A DNA stretch of 64,000 bases from Mucilaginibacter phenanthrenivorans (GTDB taxonomy: Bacteria; Bacteroidota; Bacteroidia; Sphingobacteriales; Sphingobacteriaceae): the NCBI RefSeq assembly GCF_024721155.1, contig NZ_JAHVAP010000001.1, forward strand, positions 62,001 to 126,000, written 5' to 3'. The notes beneath the pieces are model-generated. The model was not told the origin of the DNA and did not search any database. It saw only the letters and a list, made by a program, of their open reading frames with translations. The translations under genes were made by a program, and so were the position numbers. This document shows positions 1-8,743 of the stretch, one piece after another (position 1 is the stretch's first letter; every line of letters starts with the position of its first letter).

Positions 1-261
1 TTTTTTAGTGGTGGTTTTTTTAATTTCCACTTTACTTGAAATTTTCTTACTTATCGTATCCGTCTTCATGTCCGAGGTGTCAGTTCCCGGTTTTACTGTG
101 TCTACTTTTAAAGTTGTGTCGGAATGTTTGATGGTGTCTTGTATGGTTGATGAATCTGTCTTTGCGGAGTCGGTACCACCGGATGATTTGTTACCTTTAC
201 AGGCGCCCATAGATAAAGCGATGAGAAGTGCCAATAGGGGAAGTTTTGTTATATTTTTCAT
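1..261 (-). CDS. Lipoprotein, 3' part missing (runs off the left edge)
   Basis: This reading frame starts at the ATG complementary to 259-261 and stays open to base 1, giving 87 residues without a stop. The N-terminus has a basic start, a hydrophobic stretch and a lipobox-like end (L-S-M-G-A-C), so it looks like a signal-peptidase II lipoprotein with Cys near residue 22. The mature part is rich in Thr, Ser, Asp and Lys (repeated SDT and KTDT words) and has no recognisable fold. A plus-strand frame over the same bases has no features of a protein and I treat it as the shadow. Function unknown. Confidence 0.6.
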   Translation of the reverse strand, partial: MKNITKLPLLALLIALSMGACKGNKSSGGTDSAKTDSSTIQDTIKHSDTTLKVDTVKPGTDTSDMKTDTISKKISSKVEIKKTTTKK

Positions 262-488
262 GAGTTTGTTGTTAATGTGTTGATAGCTAACAAAATTTAC
301 AATTGATAGTTTGGCTGGTAGGAGCTACGTATTGAATAATCAACAGCGGGCAGCTATTTTTCAACACTTATAACATCTGTAACGCTAACAACGTTAACAG
401 GCACTCCCGCTAAAACAGGAAAAATATTTTAGCTTTAATTTTTTTTTATGAATAATGGGTTACAATTTCGCATAAATAGTATTAAGTA

Positions 489-1058
489 GTGAGTAAAGAG
501 TTAAACAGCGGTGTACCAACGGATAGTGAAGTTATTCTAGGTATCCTTAACAATTCGGAAAGTGTATTAAAGCGGCTATACATCGCATACTTTCCGATGA
601 TATTACAATTGGTTATTAATAATAATGGCGATTCGGACGATGCAAAAGACATTTACCAGGAAGCCATAATTGTTCTTTATAATAAAGTTAAAACAGGCGA
701 TTTTGAGTTAAGCAGCAAGCTTAAAACCTATATCTACTCCATTTGCAGGCGGCTTTGGTTAAAAAGACTAACGCAAATGAACCGTTATGGGGGAGATATA
801 AAAGATTTCCAGGAATACCTTACTGTTGATGATGAGACCGAAAAGAATAACGAGCGCGATATCCAGTTTAATAAAATGGGGAATGCCTTGCAGCTTTTAG
901 GCGAGCCTTGTAAAACGATAATAGAAGATTTTTATATAAATAACAGATCGATGCAGGAAATCTGTGAAAATTTTGGGTACACCAATGCAGATAACGCTAA
1001 AACCCAGAAATATAAATGCCTGCAAAGGCTGAAGAAATTATTTTTTCAGCAGAAATAA
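489..1058 (+). CDS. ECF-type RNA polymerase sigma factor
   Basis: A 189-residue sigma-70 family protein. Region 2 is visible around residues 25-95 (YFPMILQLV, DAKDIYQEAIIVLY) and a region-4 helix-turn-helix around 140-180 (MQEICENFGYTNADNAKTQKYKCLQRLKK). It starts with GTG at 489, because an in-frame TAA lies at 483-485 and no ATG precedes conserved region 2. It sits 13 bases before a membrane protease gene on the same strand, the normal place for its anti-sigma partner. It probably directs RNA polymerase to a small set of envelope-related promoters. Targets cannot be read from the window. Confidence 0.88.
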   Translation: MSKELNSGVPTDSEVILGILNNSESVLKRLYIAYFPMILQLVINNNGDSDDAKDIYQEAIIVLYNKVKTGDFELSSKLKTYIYSICRRLWLKRLTQMNRYGGDIKDFQEYLTVDDETEKNNERDIQFNKMGNALQLLGEPCKTIIEDFYINNRSMQEICENFGYTNADNAKTQKYKCLQRLKKLFFQQK

Positions 1059-1071
1059 GGAGAGTAAGGCT

Positions 1072-2175
1072 ATGAGCGAGAATAACCAGTTAACAGAAAC
1101 CATTGAACGTTACCTCAACGGCGAGATGACCAAGGCTGAACGTGCCCAGTTTGAAGAACTGCGTATTAAGGATGCCGACGTTAATACCAAAGTTGCCGAG
1201 CATAAGCATTTCACCAACCTGATAAAACAGTACGGTGAGCGCCTTGAATTAGAGCAGCGTTTGGATGCGATTCATGATGAGATAGATGTACAGGCTTTGG
1301 AAGATGAAATGATGATTCATCCTTCATGGATAATCAGGACATGGAGGAACCATCACTCTAAAATATCGGTGGCTGCATCTATAGCTATTTTTGCTGCGTT
1401 GTGTACGTTGTTTTTTACGGGATATTTGAGTAACAAACAAGTAAATTACGGGCAGTTGGTAGGCGAGATAGGTAAATTGAAAACCGGTCAGCATAACCTG
1501 CAGAACACAATTAATAGCCTTAGCCCGCAACATCCAACTGTTACCAATCCGGGCAATTTTAGGGGTACAGGTTTTGCTATCTCTTCAAACGGATATATTA
1601 TTACTGACAATCATGTAATTCGCAATGCAGATTCAGTATACGTACAGGCGGCAGATGGCAAATCATATCGCACAAAGGTTATATATACTGAGCCTGCAAA
1701 CGATATTGCAATTTTAGAAATAACGGATCCATCATTTAAACCGTTGGCTGCATTACCTTACACCTTCAAAAAGGCTGAAACCGATTTGGGCGAAACAGTA
1801 TTTACAATTGGATATCCAAAGGATAATATTGTGTTAGGGGCAGGTTTTTTAACATCAAGCACAGGATTCAAAGGAGATACCACGCAATATCAAATTTCTG
1901 CCCTTCTTGATTATGGCCATAGCGGTGGTCCTTTATTAGATAGTAAAGGCAATGTAATCGGTATTGTAAATGGCAAGCAAACGCGTATTGAGGGTGCTGC
2001 CTTCGCAGTTAAAACAAGTTATCTTTTAAAGGCGATTAAAGATATTCCTGCCGACTCGTTAAATAAGCCACTTAACACAACCGGTAAAAACATATTGGCT
2101 GGTTTAGCCCGTCCGCAGCAAATTGAGAAATTAGAGAATTATGTGTTTATGGTTAGGGTTTACTCTAATCAATAA
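1072..2175 (+). CDS. Membrane-anchored trypsin-like serine protease with anti-sigma-like cytoplasmic domain
   Basis: The 367-residue protein has three parts. Residues 1-97 are charged and cytoplasmic and start with ERYLNGEMTKAERAQFEEL, similar to the N-terminus of many Bacteroidota anti-sigma proteins. Residues 98-118 form one membrane helix. Residues 160-345 form an HtrA/DegP-like S1C protease domain with the triad His181 (TDNHVI), Asp211 (ANDIAIL) and Ser284 (GHSGGPL). No PDZ domain is visible. The gene follows the sigma factor gene by 13 bases. I infer a fused anti-sigma and periplasmic protease that could sense envelope damage directly; a plain envelope protease is the alternative. A strong terminator follows. 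Confidence 0.85.
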   Translation: MSENNQLTETIERYLNGEMTKAERAQFEELRIKDADVNTKVAEHKHFTNLIKQYGERLELEQRLDAIHDEIDVQALEDEMMIHPSWIIRTWRNHHSKISVAASIAIFAALCTLFFTGYLSNKQVNYGQLVGEIGKLKTGQHNLQNTINSLSPQHPTVTNPGNFRGTGFAISSNGYIITDNHVIRNADSVYVQAADGKSYRTKVIYTEPANDIAILEITDPSFKPLAALPYTFKKAETDLGETVFTIGYPKDNIVLGAGFLTSSTGFKGDTTQYQISALLDYGHSGGPLLDSKGNVIGIVNGKQTRIEGAAFAVKTSYLLKAIKDIPADSLNKPLNTTGKNILAGLARPQQIEKLENYVFMVRVYSNQ

Positions 2176-2203
2176 AGATCCCAAAAAACTATTTTATATA
2201 GTT

Positions 2204-2241
2204 CAGGGCGCTGTGATCATATCATAGCGCCCCTGTTTTTT
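2204..2241 (+). terminator. Intrinsic terminator of the sigma factor/protease operon
   Basis: The arms CAGGGCGCT (2204-2212) and AGCGCCCCTG (2226-2235) pair with one bulged C and are followed by a run of six T. It lies 28 bases after the protease stop codon. Confidence 0.8.
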
Positions 2242-2268
2242 ATAGATGACTCTGTAAGTCGACGGGCG

Positions 2269-2391
2269 TTTTCGTTGGTATCACAATATTCACGACGATT
2301 TGCATGTCGCATAGGTGTTGCTCCTACAGGGCAAAGGATTAATTTGTTCCTTTTTCTACCAATATTAGACTCCTACGGAGCCACTTTTTTT
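2269..2391. repeat. Intergenic repeat-like stretch with CTCCTACGGAG palindromes
   Basis: Between the sigma/protease operon and nuoD, which converge. GCTCCTACAGGGC (2319-2332) and GACTCCTACGGAGCC (2368-2382) are related words, and the second contains the palindrome CTCC-TAC-GGAG followed by a T run. The stretch has no coding potential. It resembles dispersed CTCCTACGGAG-type intergenic repeats that I associate with this group of bacteria; only one full copy lies in this window. Confidence 0.4.
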
Positions 2392-2468
2392 TGATGGCAA
2401 GTCCTTTTTTGAGCAAACAGGTATTTTTTTCATCCGCATATCTGCACACCCACGCATTCGCACATCAT

Positions 2469-3695
2469 CTACCTATCCACCTCGCCCAACACAAAGTCGA
2501 TAGAGCCTACTATGGCGATCATATCAGCGATCATTACGCCTTTGGCGAGTTCAGGCAGTACGGATAAGTTATTAAAGCTGGGAGCACGGCATTTTACGCG
2601 GGTAGGGATCTCTGAACGGCCATCCGCCATAAAATAGAAACCAAGTTCACCTTTGGCTCCCTCGCACCTGACGTAATAGTCTTGTGCCTTCGGTGTGATC
2701 TTGCGTGGCATTTTTGAGCGGGGATCAAAATCAGGTGTGCGTTTTAGCTCGTTTTGCAGGCGGCTGAGGCATTGCTCAACCATTTTAACAGATTGTTCTA
2801 TCTCGTCAACCCGCACTTTGTAGCGGTCCCAGCAATCGCCCACGGTGCCCATTTCGCCTTTACCTATTGGCACGTCAAATTCAAGTTCAGGGTAAACAGA
2901 ATAATTGTCTATCCGGCGCAAATCCCATTTAAGACCGGAGCCGCGCAGCATGGGCCCGGAGCAGCCATAGTTAATGGCTACATCGAGCGGCAACACGCCT
3001 ACATTGGCTGTGCGGCTAATGAATACCTGGTTATCGGTTAAAAGCTGGTTCAGCTCAACCATTTTGGGTTTAAAATAGGTTATAAACTCGCTGCAGCGTT
3101 CCTCAAATCCAACTGGCAGGTCGTAAAACAAACCACCCACCCAGATATAGTTGTACAACATGCGTGAGCCCGAGGCCCATTCCAGCATCCCCATGATATG
3201 CTCCCTGTCGCGAAAACACCACAGGAAGGGGGTGAATGCGCCGATATCAATGCCATAGGTGCCAATGGCTATCAGGTGCGAGGCAATGCGGTTCAATTCG
3301 CAAACCAGCACGCGGATATATTCAATTCTTTTTGGGATATCCTTATCAATGCCCATCATCCGTTCAACACCCATTACAAAGGCATGGCTGTTGTTCATTG
3401 ATGCCAGGTAATCGAGTCTGTCTGTAAAGGGGATGGTTTGCTGGTAGGTTAATGATTCGGCATGTTTTTCAAAACAACGGTGCAGGTAGCCAATATGCGG
3501 AATCACTTCCTTAACAATCTCGCCATCGGTTATTAACTCCAATCGCAATACGCCGTGGGTGGATGGGTGCTGCGGGCCCATATTGAGCACCATGTCCTCG
3601 GTAGCTGCTTCGGCTATCTTTTGATAATAGTTGTTTAAAGCTTCGTCGTACTTGGGTGCTGTGGTATTCAATTCCGGATTTGTTTTGAACGTCAA
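2469..3695 (-). CDS. nuoD: NADH-quinone oxidoreductase subunit D
   Basis: A 408-residue 49-kDa-type subunit of complex I, on the cytoplasmic arm next to the quinone site. The family signature is clear: [14 protein letters not shown] near residue 38, [14 protein letters not shown] near 67, and a C-terminus ending in the conserved DFVLGEVDR. The start is TTG at 3695; an in-frame TAG lies 15 bases upstream and the next Met (residue 35) would cut into the conserved region. The gene stands alone: nuoC is about 1.2 kb upstream beyond a cupin gene and nuoAB about 11 kb away, so complex I genes are dispersed here. A hairpin upstream separates it from the cupin transcript. Confidence 0.95.
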   Translation of the reverse strand: MTFKTNPELNTTAPKYDEALNNYYQKIAEAATEDMVLNMGPQHPSTHGVLRLELITDGEIVKEVIPHIGYLHRCFEKHAESLTYQQTIPFTDRLDYLASMNNSHAFVMGVERMMGIDKDIPKRIEYIRVLVCELNRIASHLIAIGTYGIDIGAFTPFLWCFRDREHIMGMLEWASGSRMLYNYIWVGGLFYDLPVGFEERCSEFITYFKPKMVELNQLLTDNQVFISRTANVGVLPLDVAINYGCSGPMLRGSGLKWDLRRIDNYSVYPELEFDVPIGKGEMGTVGDCWDRYKVRVDEIEQSVKMVEQCLSRLQNELKRTPDFDPRSKMPRKITPKAQDYYVRCEGAKGELGFYFMADGRSEIPTRVKCRAPSFNNLSVLPELAKGVMIADMIAIVGSIDFVLGEVDR

Positions 3696-3731
3696 ATTTA
3701 GGAAATTCTACCGGATCAGTAGGGTATAAAC

Positions 3732-3765
3732 AAAAAAACGCCCGTGGTTACTAACTCCACGGGCG
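3732..3765 (-). terminator. Intrinsic terminator between the cupin gene and nuoD
   Basis: Perfect 9-bp arms CGCCCGTGG (3739-3747) and CCACGGGCG (3757-3765) around a 9-base loop. On the minus strand the hairpin is followed by seven T. It should end the transcript of the cupin gene before nuoD, so nuoD needs its own promoter in the remaining 40 bases. Confidence 0.88.
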
Positions 3766-3826
3766 ACTGATAAACTATAATTACTAATCCCGAAATGGAA
3801 CTTTCGAAATTAAAACTACATGCTCT

Positions 3827-4669
3827 TTAAGCGAAGCTTTCCTTAAGCTTGCTGGTTTGTGTTGCCACCCACGCATATGCGTACATAGCAACAGCTTTTG
3901 CTTTACTGTCCCGTTTTTTAAATGTCCATACATCCTGCATAAACTGCTTATGGTTTTTACTGTTAAGCGTATCAAAAGCCACAGAGATGGTCGGTGTTAG
4001 CGAGTAAGCAGTATGCCACATTCCAAACGGAATAAATAGGGTTTCGCCCGGCCCAACTGTGAAATGAATGGGCGTTGCATTCTTATACTTAGGGAATTTT
4101 TCGTAATCAGGCTCAAAAATGTTTAACTCAGAGCGCCATGGATCATCAGGGCGGGGATATAAAAATTCATCCTGGCCACGCGGGAAAACGGTAAAACGTT
4201 TTTCGCCATATAGTTGGGTTATCCAGGCATTTAAATGATAATAGTCGATGTGCAAATAAGGGAATTTACCGCCCGGGCCACCAATAAATAGTTCGGTAAC
4301 GCCACCCCACTTACCAATATTAAACATTTTATTGTTAAGCCAGTTTGGCGAAGCATAGTTTAAATCAAGCGGGTCAAGCAATGGCATTAACTCAGGTAAT
4401 GTTGCGGGGATATCAAAAATGATAGGGTAAACTGCAGGTTTTTCAACGGTGCTGGTTTCTACCATATCCATTATATCCTTCATTTTGTATGAGGTTCCCC
4501 GGCAATCGGTTTCCCGTTCAGGGAAATTTTCTCTAAACCAATCCGGTGTAAAAAGGCCGTTCGCCTTCCAAACCTTTGCTGCATTTGTAAAAACAAGGGG
4601 AATCCCCGGTTTGTAATGCTCCTCCATAAACTCTTCGTAAGAAATATTGTCTCTTCTTATGATATCCAT
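3827..4669 (-). CDS. Cupin-like JmjC-type Fe(II)/2-oxoglutarate oxygenase
   Basis: A 280-residue protein of the cupin_8/JmjC type. The metal site is visible as H140-x-D142 (YLHIDYYHLNAW) and H219 (GMWHTAYSL), with FIPFG just before the second histidine as in this family. Members hydroxylate protein or small-molecule substrates using Fe(II), oxygen and 2-oxoglutarate. The substrate is not predictable from sequence. It lies between nuoC and nuoD on the same strand with its own terminator downstream, so it interrupts what would usually be a nuoCD pair. Whether it acts on complex I is unknown. Confidence 0.8.
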   Translation of the reverse strand: MDIIRRDNISYEEFMEEHYKPGIPLVFTNAAKVWKANGLFTPDWFRENFPERETDCRGTSYKMKDIMDMVETSTVEKPAVYPIIFDIPATLPELMPLLDPLDLNYASPNWLNNKMFNIGKWGGVTELFIGGPGGKFPYLHIDYYHLNAWITQLYGEKRFTVFPRGQDEFLYPRPDDPWRSELNIFEPDYEKFPKYKNATPIHFTVGPGETLFIPFGMWHTAYSLTPTISVAFDTLNSKNHKQFMQDVWTFKKRDSKAKAVAMYAYAWVATQTSKLKESFA

Positions 4670-4747
4670 AGTGCCAATTGATTTTAGTCGGTTTTACTAA
4701 ATTGTTATTGGTTTATACGGACTTGGAATTTAAAAGGTTGGGGTTAG

Positions 4748-4910
4748 TTAATTAGAGGTTAGAGATCAGAGATTAGGTGAGAAAATAGCGGAGTTACCTT
4801 TGGTATTGGTTACCTAGAGACTAGGTAAGAAACGATGAAAATCGAGTTCGAGCAGCAAAAGATCGGCCGCGTTCAACTAATCTCTGATCTCCAGTCTCTA
4901 ATCTCTAACC
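4748..4910. repeat. Inverted word-repeat (TTAGAGATCAGAGATTAG) between nuoC and the cupin gene
   Basis: The left arm (4748-4774) contains TTAGAGATCAGAGATTAG and the right arm (4878-4910) carries the complement CTAATCTCTGATCT plus further copies of the word. The arms are built from a short iterated word, TTAGAGA. A single arm of the same word lies at 6796-6820 behind the YqgE gene. No gene is visible in 4670-4911. Confidence 0.6.
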
Positions 4911-4911
4911 C

Positions 4912-5409
4912 TCAATCAACCTTTATTCCCTTATAATACTCGGCTGCTTTGTAATCCTTGCGGAGGGGGAAGCCTTCCCAATCGTCGGGGAGCAGGATGC
5001 GGCGGAGATCGGGATGGTTTTCGAAGAATATGCCCAGCAGGTCGTATGTTTCACGCTCGTGCCAATCCGCGGTGCGGTAAACGGAAGTTATGCTCGGGAA
5101 TGTTGGCAGATCGTTTAAATCACGGGTGTTTTCTACGCTTACCTTCAGCGTTAATTGTGTTTGATAGGGGATAGAGGCCAGGTGATATACTACCCCGAAG
5201 CGGTTTGCCTCCACACCGTAATCTACACCGGTTATGCTGCTCAAAAAATCAAAATAAGTAAGGGGATTATTACGGAGTTCGAGGCAGACATCGGCAATAC
5301 GATCAGGCGCTATAAGTAAAGCAGGTTGTAATCCGCCGGTTTCTTCGCCGGTAATTACCCCTACGCCAAATTTATCGACCAATAACGACTTAATCTCCTC
5401 AAAACTCAT
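4912..5409 (-). CDS. nuoC: NADH-quinone oxidoreductase subunit C
   Basis: A 165-residue 30-kDa-type subunit of complex I. The family motif is present in the second half (ERETYDLLGIFFENHPDLRRILLPDDWEG, about residues 116-145) and the C-terminus is FPLRKDY-like as expected. Its ATG overlaps the stop of pdxH in an ATGA arrangement, so its translation is probably coupled to pdxH. It is not adjacent to nuoB or nuoD, unlike the usual nuoABCD order. The length is typical. Confidence 0.95.
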   Translation of the reverse strand: MSFEEIKSLLVDKFGVGVITGEETGGLQPALLIAPDRIADVCLELRNNPLTYFDFLSSITGVDYGVEANRFGVVYHLASIPYQTQLTLKVSVENTRDLNDLPTFPSITSVYRTADWHERETYDLLGIFFENHPDLRRILLPDDWEGFPLRKDYKAAEYYKGIKVD

Positions 5410-6053
5410 GGTGCTAAACGAACTTTTTTCCAGGTTTTGGCGTCTATCCTTTTATAAACTATGCGGTCGTGCAGGCGGCTTGGGCGACCTTGCCAGAATT
5501 CTATCAGGCGGGGCGTAACAAGGTAACCACCCCAAAAAGATGGTTTAGGAACTTCTTTTTCAGCAAATTCGGCTGCCAGCTCATCCCACTTTTTTTCGAG
5601 CAGATCACGGCTGTCTATTTCCTGGCTTTGCGGAGAAACCACAGCACCTATCTGGCTGTCTTTAGGGCGGGAATGGAAATATTTTTCGGATTGCTCCTTG
5701 CTTAGTTTTTCTATAGTTCCCTCAATCCTAACCTGGCGCTCCATTGACGGCCAAAAGAAAGTTAAGGCGCATACTGGATTTTTTGTAAGTTCTTTACCCT
5801 TACGGCTTAAATAGTTGGTGTAAAATGAAAAGCCGCCATGATAAACCCCCTTTAGTAAAACAATCCTTGCAGACGGAATACCATTGGTAGTAGCTGTTGA
5901 AAGCGTCATGGCATTCCGCTCAGGAACGTTTGCTTCCTGGGCCTCATCAAACCAAATCTCAAACTGTTTTATTGGGTCCGCTTTGGTGCTCGCTTCAGAT
6001 AACGTAGCAGCTGTATAATCTACTCTTGTGTTTTCTAACTTTTCCTGATCCAT
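5406..6053 (-). CDS. pdxH: Pyridoxamine 5'-phosphate oxidase
   Basis: A 215-residue FMN enzyme that makes pyridoxal phosphate from pyridoxine or pyridoxamine phosphate in the cytoplasm. Typical motifs are SARIVLLKG (about 60-68), GFSFYTNYLSRKG (73-85), FFWPSMERQVRIEG (about 99-112) and the C-terminal GRPSRLHDRIVYKR with WKKVRLAP at the very end. Length is normal. The last four bases overlap the nuoC start, an unusual but clear operon link between vitamin B6 and complex I genes. The promoter must lie in the 177 bases shared with the divergent yqgE-type gene. Confidence 0.95.
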   Translation of the reverse strand: MDQEKLENTRVDYTAATLSEASTKADPIKQFEIWFDEAQEANVPERNAMTLSTATTNGIPSARIVLLKGVYHGGFSFYTNYLSRKGKELTKNPVCALTFFWPSMERQVRIEGTIEKLSKEQSEKYFHSRPKDSQIGAVVSPQSQEIDSRDLLEKKWDELAAEFAEKEVPKPSFWGGYLVTPRLIEFWQGRPSRLHDRIVYKRIDAKTWKKVRLAP

Positions 6054-6230
6054 CGATGCAAACTTACGAAATAATTATCCCGTATACAGAGAAAGAGACA
6101 AGATTCAAGATAGGAAAAAGTTAATTAGTTTTGATAAGGGAGCTGCTTTGTCGTGGCGCTTATCTTTAACTCTTTTTTGGAAAACGAACATATTTTTCCA
6201 ATACTTGTTACATATATAAATTTAACCCAT

Positions 6231-6794
6231 ATGCTTAGTTCTATTTCGGCCGCCGCGGGGCGCTTGTTAATTTCGGAGCCTTTTATGACAGATCCGAATT
6301 TCAGGCGCTCAGTTATTATTTTAACAGAATACTCTGAAGCGGGAGCGATGGGTTTTATTTTGAATCATGCCAGCGAATTTTTATTGGGCGATATTCTGCC
6401 TGATCTTTCCTACTCGGAGATCCCGGTATTTATAGGCGGACCGGTTTCGGTCAATACGCTGCATTTTATTCACCGCTGCCCGGATAAAATTCCTGACGGT
6501 ATTGAAATAGCCGAAGGCGTTTTTTGGGGTGGTGAATTTGAAGTGGTTAAGGAACTGATAACCAGCTACCAGTTAAATGCAGATGAGATCCGCTTCTTTA
6601 CGGGTTATTCCGGCTGGACCCCAAAACAATTGGATGATGAGATAAAAGAAGACAGCTGGATAGTGGCTAATCAATTAAATATCGATACCATATTCTCCCA
6701 AAATGAAGAGACATTATGGCGCGAAGTGGTGATTGGATTAGGCCAGCGCTATGCGCATATCGCTAATTTCCCGGAAAATCCGGCGCTAAATTAG
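6231..6794 (+). CDS. YqgE/AlgH family protein
   Basis: A 187-residue member of the UPF0301 (YqgE/AlgH) family: AAGRLLISEPFMTDPNFRRSV at the N-terminus, GFILNH near residue 44, and FIGGPV followed later by FTGYSGW. Family members are linked to regulation, but their biochemical role is unsettled. The frame is open from 6153, but the family starts near MLSSISAAAG, so I place the start at the ATG at 6231. It diverges from pdxH and converges on purE across a strong hairpin. Confidence 0.88.
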   Translation: MLSSISAAAGRLLISEPFMTDPNFRRSVIILTEYSEAGAMGFILNHASEFLLGDILPDLSYSEIPVFIGGPVSVNTLHFIHRCPDKIPDGIEIAEGVFWGGEFEVVKELITSYQLNADEIRFFTGYSGWTPKQLDDEIKEDSWIVANQLNIDTIFSQNEETLWREVVIGLGQRYAHIANFPENPALN

Positions 6795-6795
6795 T

Positions 6796-6914
6796 TAATT
6801 AGAGACTGGAGATTAGAGACTAGTTGTTTTGAGTCCGAAAGTCGGTAAAGTCCGGAAGTCCGAAAGAAAGAAGTGCTTCAGACTTACGAAGTTTGCAAAA
6901 CTTCGTAAGTCTGA
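6796..6914. terminator. Composite repeat ending in a 17-bp perfect hairpin between yqgE and purE
   Basis: After the yqgE-type gene come a TTAGAGA word arm (6796-6820), a GTCCGAAAG word tract (6832-6868), then the perfect palindrome TCAGACTTACGAAGTTT (6878-6894), loop GCA, and its complement (6898-6914). The two genes converge here, so it can end transcription from both sides. A close relative of tract plus hairpin lies behind guaB at 56330-56409. Confidence 0.8.
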
Positions 6915-6919
6915 CGGAA

Positions 6920-7411
6920 TTATTTTTCCATGCTTTGCGCCGATTCTTCTACCTTTTTCTTTAGATCTTCTTTAAAGGCGATTAAGTTTTTGACGATTTG
7001 TTCATCAGCTGTGGATAAGATTTGCGCGGCTAAGATTCCTGCATTTTTTGCAGCGTTAAGTGCTACAGTCGCTACAGGGATGCCGTTTGGCATTTGTAAT
7101 ATCGACAGGATAGAATCCCAGCCATCAATTGAGTTGCTTGATTTTACCGGGACGCCAATAACAGGTAAATGGGTTAGGGACGCCACCATCCCGGGCAGAT
7201 GCGCTGCGCCGCCTGCGCCGGCTATAATAACTTTCAAGCCACGGCCGGCTGCTTCACGGGCATAGGTGAACATGCGATCGGGTGTGCGGTGGGCTGATAC
7301 GACGGTTATTTCGTATTCAACGCCTAATTCCTTTAGCACATCGGCAGCGTCCTGCATTACGTTAAGGTCAGACTTGCTGCCCATTATTATGGCGACTTTG
7401 GGTTGGTTCAT
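6920..7411 (-). CDS. purE: N5-carboxyaminoimidazole ribonucleotide mutase
   Basis: PurE class I, converting N5-CAIR to CAIR in purine synthesis. The substrate-binding motifs are GSKSDL (residues 11-16) and SAHRTPDRM (39-47, His41 catalytic), plus [11 protein letters not shown]. The frame opens seven codons earlier at 7432, but those codons are made of the repeat word ATGAATCATGAAC. I therefore place the start at 7411 ([12 protein letters not shown]), giving 163 residues, the normal length. purK lies 128 bases upstream on the same strand, so the two pathway steps are together. Confidence 0.95.
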   Translation of the reverse strand: MNQPKVAIIMGSKSDLNVMQDAADVLKELGVEYEITVVSAHRTPDRMFTYAREAAGRGLKVIIAGAGGAAHLPGMVASLTHLPVIGVPVKSSNSIDGWDSILSILQMPNGIPVATVALNAAKNAGILAAQILSTADEQIVKNLIAFKEDLKKKVEESAQSMEK

Positions 7412-7533
7412 GGTTAATAGTTCATGATTCATAGCCGGATCAGTAAAACGGCTAATTCACTAATAATTTAATTATTTAAAACTGGTTCACTAATTGCGGT
7501 TCTAAATTACTGCTATGAACCATCAACTATGAA
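7408..7533. repeat. Inverted word-repeat (TTCATAGTTGATGG) between purK and purE
   Basis: The left arm TCATGGTTAATAGTTCATGATTCATAG-like (7408-7434) overlaps the purE start. The right arm CTATGAACCATCAACTATGAAC (7512-7533) is its imperfect complement. The same word appears as a single arm at 41045-41080. The arms could fold over the purE ribosome entry site. Confidence 0.55.
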
Positions 7534-7538
7534 CTAAC

Positions 7539-8678
7539 TTATGCTATCACTTTCAACGTCTCCTGCACAAACCTTGCTTTCTCTATAGCCTTTTCACGAT
7601 CCGCATCCACAATAGTAACATGCCCCATTTTTCGGAATGGCTTGGTTAAGGCCTTTCCATATAAATGTACATAAACACCGGGGCATTTCAATACCTTTTC
7701 AATGCCTTCGTAAACGGCAGGGCCCTCATATCCGGCCTCACCTAAAACATTCACCATTATAGCATTATTTAAACATGCGGTATCTCCCAGCGGTTGGTTA
7801 AATATGGCTCTTAAATGCTGCTCAAATTGTGAAACAACATTGCCCTCAATGCTTTGGTGCCCGCTATTATGAGGCCGGGGCGCAAGCTCATTAACCAATA
7901 TTTTGCCATGTTTATCCAAAAACATTTCGACAGCCAGCAAGCCTACTATCTTTAGGTCCTCTGCTATTTTAACCGCTATTTGTGCAGCATCCTGCTGAAT
8001 TTCAAAGGGCAGGGTTGATGGCGAAATCAAAAACTCTACAAGATTAGCCTGTGGGTTAAATTCCATTTCGACCAACGGAAATGTTTTTATCTCACCGCTT
8101 TCATTGCGTGCTACTATGATCCCTATTTCCTTTTCAAAATCAATCCACTTTTCTATCAGGCTGGGCTCAGTAAAAGCGCCTGCGAGATATGATTCGTCAA
8201 TAACTTTATAAACGCCCTTACCATCGTAACCGTCTCGCCTTAATTTTTGAATATAAGGGAAAGAAATATGACTTTCCTTTAGTTGTTTGGGCGATGAAAT
8301 CACCTGGAAGGGTGCAGTTGGGATGTCATTTTCCTTAAAGAATTGTTTTTGCAGGCCTTTATCCTGGATCAGGCGTATGATACGTGGCTGCGGGTAAACC
8401 ATTACGCCTTCCTTTTCCAGCTGCTCCAGCGCGTCAACATTTACCTTTTCAATTTCGATAGTTAACAGGTCGACTTTTTTGCCAAAGTTGTAAACAGTTT
8501 CATAATCGCCCAGGGACCCGACAATAAATTCATCGCACAATTTGCGGCAGGGAGCTTCGCGGTCAGGATCAAGGACCTTTACCGTAACGTTATAATTTAT
8601 AGCCTGTTGAATCAGCATGCGCCCCAACTGGCCGCCGCCTAAAATTCCGAGTTTAAGGTCTCCGTAAAATGCTTTCAT
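7539..8678 (-). CDS. purK: N5-carboxyaminoimidazole ribonucleotide synthase
   Basis: A 379-residue ATP-grasp enzyme that carboxylates AIR with ATP and bicarbonate. Visible are the N-terminal LGILGGGQLGRML (about 11-23), the ATP-grasp RRDGYDGKGVYKV (about 148-160), and the late ELAPRPHNSGHQSIEG (about 265-280), which is diagnostic for PurK. Length is typical. purE follows downstream on the same strand. Confidence 0.96.
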   Translation of the reverse strand: MKAFYGDLKLGILGGGQLGRMLIQQAINYNVTVKVLDPDREAPCRKLCDEFIVGSLGDYETVYNFGKKVDLLTIEIEKVNVDALEQLEKEGVMVYPQPRIIRLIQDKGLQKQFFKENDIPTAPFQVISSPKQLKESHISFPYIQKLRRDGYDGKGVYKVIDESYLAGAFTEPSLIEKWIDFEKEIGIIVARNESGEIKTFPLVEMEFNPQANLVEFLISPSTLPFEIQQDAAQIAVKIAEDLKIVGLLAVEMFLDKHGKILVNELAPRPHNSGHQSIEGNVVSQFEQHLRAIFNQPLGDTACLNNAIMVNVLGEAGYEGPAVYEGIEKVLKCPGVYVHLYGKALTKPFRKMGHVTIVDADREKAIEKARFVQETLKVIA

Positions 8679-8743
8679 TTAATGATGCAAGTTTAGCCTA
8701 AATCTTTCAAAAAAGCGGTATTTAAGGATACATCTGCCTAAAA

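Noticed and set aside
8..283. A 91-residue plus-strand frame at the left edge
   Set aside because: It lies opposite a lipoprotein-like frame with signal peptide and lipobox on the minus strand, and its own sequence has no protein features.
7412..7432. Seven extra N-terminal residues for PurE (MNHELLT)
   Set aside because: They are encoded by a repeat word, and the family begins at [12 protein letters not shown].
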